From Pomacea canaliculata (Eukaryota; Mollusca; Gastropoda; Architaenioglossa; Ampullariidae): a stretch of DNA of 64,000 bases. Shown here one piece after another: positions 63,868 through 64,000 of this stretch. A program made the position numbers and the translations under genes. Under the pieces are notes generated by a model, which had not been told where the DNA came from, did no database searches, and saw only the letters and a program-made list of their open reading frames with translations. The stretch spans positions 10,568,007-10,632,006 of the forward strand of contig NC_037592.1 in assembly GCF_003073045.1 (NCBI RefSeq), written 5' to 3'. Numbering within the stretch: the first letter of the stretch is position 1; each line of letters opens with the position of its first letter.

Positions 63868-64000
63868 TTCTTTCTTTCTTTCTTTCTCTATCTCAATTTC
63901 TGTCTTTATCGCTTTGTCTCTTTTCTCGAGTGTCCGCTATTTTCTGTTGTTTTCATTTATAGCCCTCCTTTTCTCTCTTTTCTCTTTCGCTAACTTTTTC
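62169..64000. other. Intergenic or 5' region with SINE and microsatellite
   Basis: No coding exon is recognised. A tRNA-like head on the plus strand lies near 62478-62540, with GTGGTTCAGCGGGCTAGTGC and GGAGTCGAGGC. A TTTC microsatellite lies at 63763-63888. The 5' UTR exon and promoter of the calcitonin locus may be here. Confidence 0.45.
63763..63888. repeat. TTTC microsatellite
   Basis: About 30 TTTC units with few interruptions. They are read as a Phe/Leu/Ser frame, which is an artefact. Confidence 0.97.

Noticed and set aside
63727..63993. Phe/Leu/Ser-rich frame resembling a membrane protein
   Set aside because: Translation of the TTTC microsatellite.

Overview
The window is nuclear DNA of a bilaterian animal. 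Genes are split by many GT-AG introns, intergenic DNA is AT-rich with microsatellites, tRNA-derived SINEs and small hAT-like elements, and there are no operons. A lophotrochozoan, probably a gastropod mollusc, fits best: there is a calcitonin-type prohormone with two peptides ending in Ser-Pro-Gly plus basic residues, a small myophilin/Mp20-type calponin-homology protein, and a secreted CBM2-like protein. The species cannot be named from the sequence.

Layout. 1-5338: no recognisable gene; tRNA-derived SINE pieces. 5339-15838 (minus): MCM9, 18 coding exons, about 1478 aa. 16058-25307 (plus): TOP3B, 17 coding exons, 856 aa. The two start codons are only 219 bp apart and divergent, with a TCTCGCGAGA element, a CRE-like site and an AAAATGGCG motif between them. 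Each gene has one hAT-like element of about 445 bp in an intron, with a perfect 8-bp target duplication. 25308-34480: TOP3B 3' UTR, then repeats, including a third hAT-like element and a 51-bp minisatellite. 34548-37732 (plus): five-exon secreted protein with a CBM2-like domain, Thr/Ser linker and Cys-rich PAN-like tail, preceded by a TATA box. 37.9-48.3 kb: mostly repeats and low-complexity DNA, with candidate non-coding first exons. 48339-52318 (plus): five-exon calponin-homology (Mp20/myophilin/transgelin-like) gene, 165 aa. 53849-62168 (minus): a calcitonin-type neuropeptide locus with two pro-domain-plus-hormone exon pairs, one decayed hormone exon, a candidate extra 3' exon and a signal-peptide exon. 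62.2-64 kb: repeats, ending in a long TTTC microsatellite.

MCM9 (homologous-recombination helicase) and TOP3B (DNA/RNA topoisomerase) are both nucleic-acid maintenance enzymes, and a shared promoter would coordinate them. The other genes look unrelated: digestion or defence (CBM2-like), muscle (Mp20-like) and endocrine signalling (calcitonin). The part most worth a second look is the calcitonin locus, where the assignable hormone and pro-domain exon junctions are all phase 2, so exons can be duplicated, skipped or lost without breaking frame.
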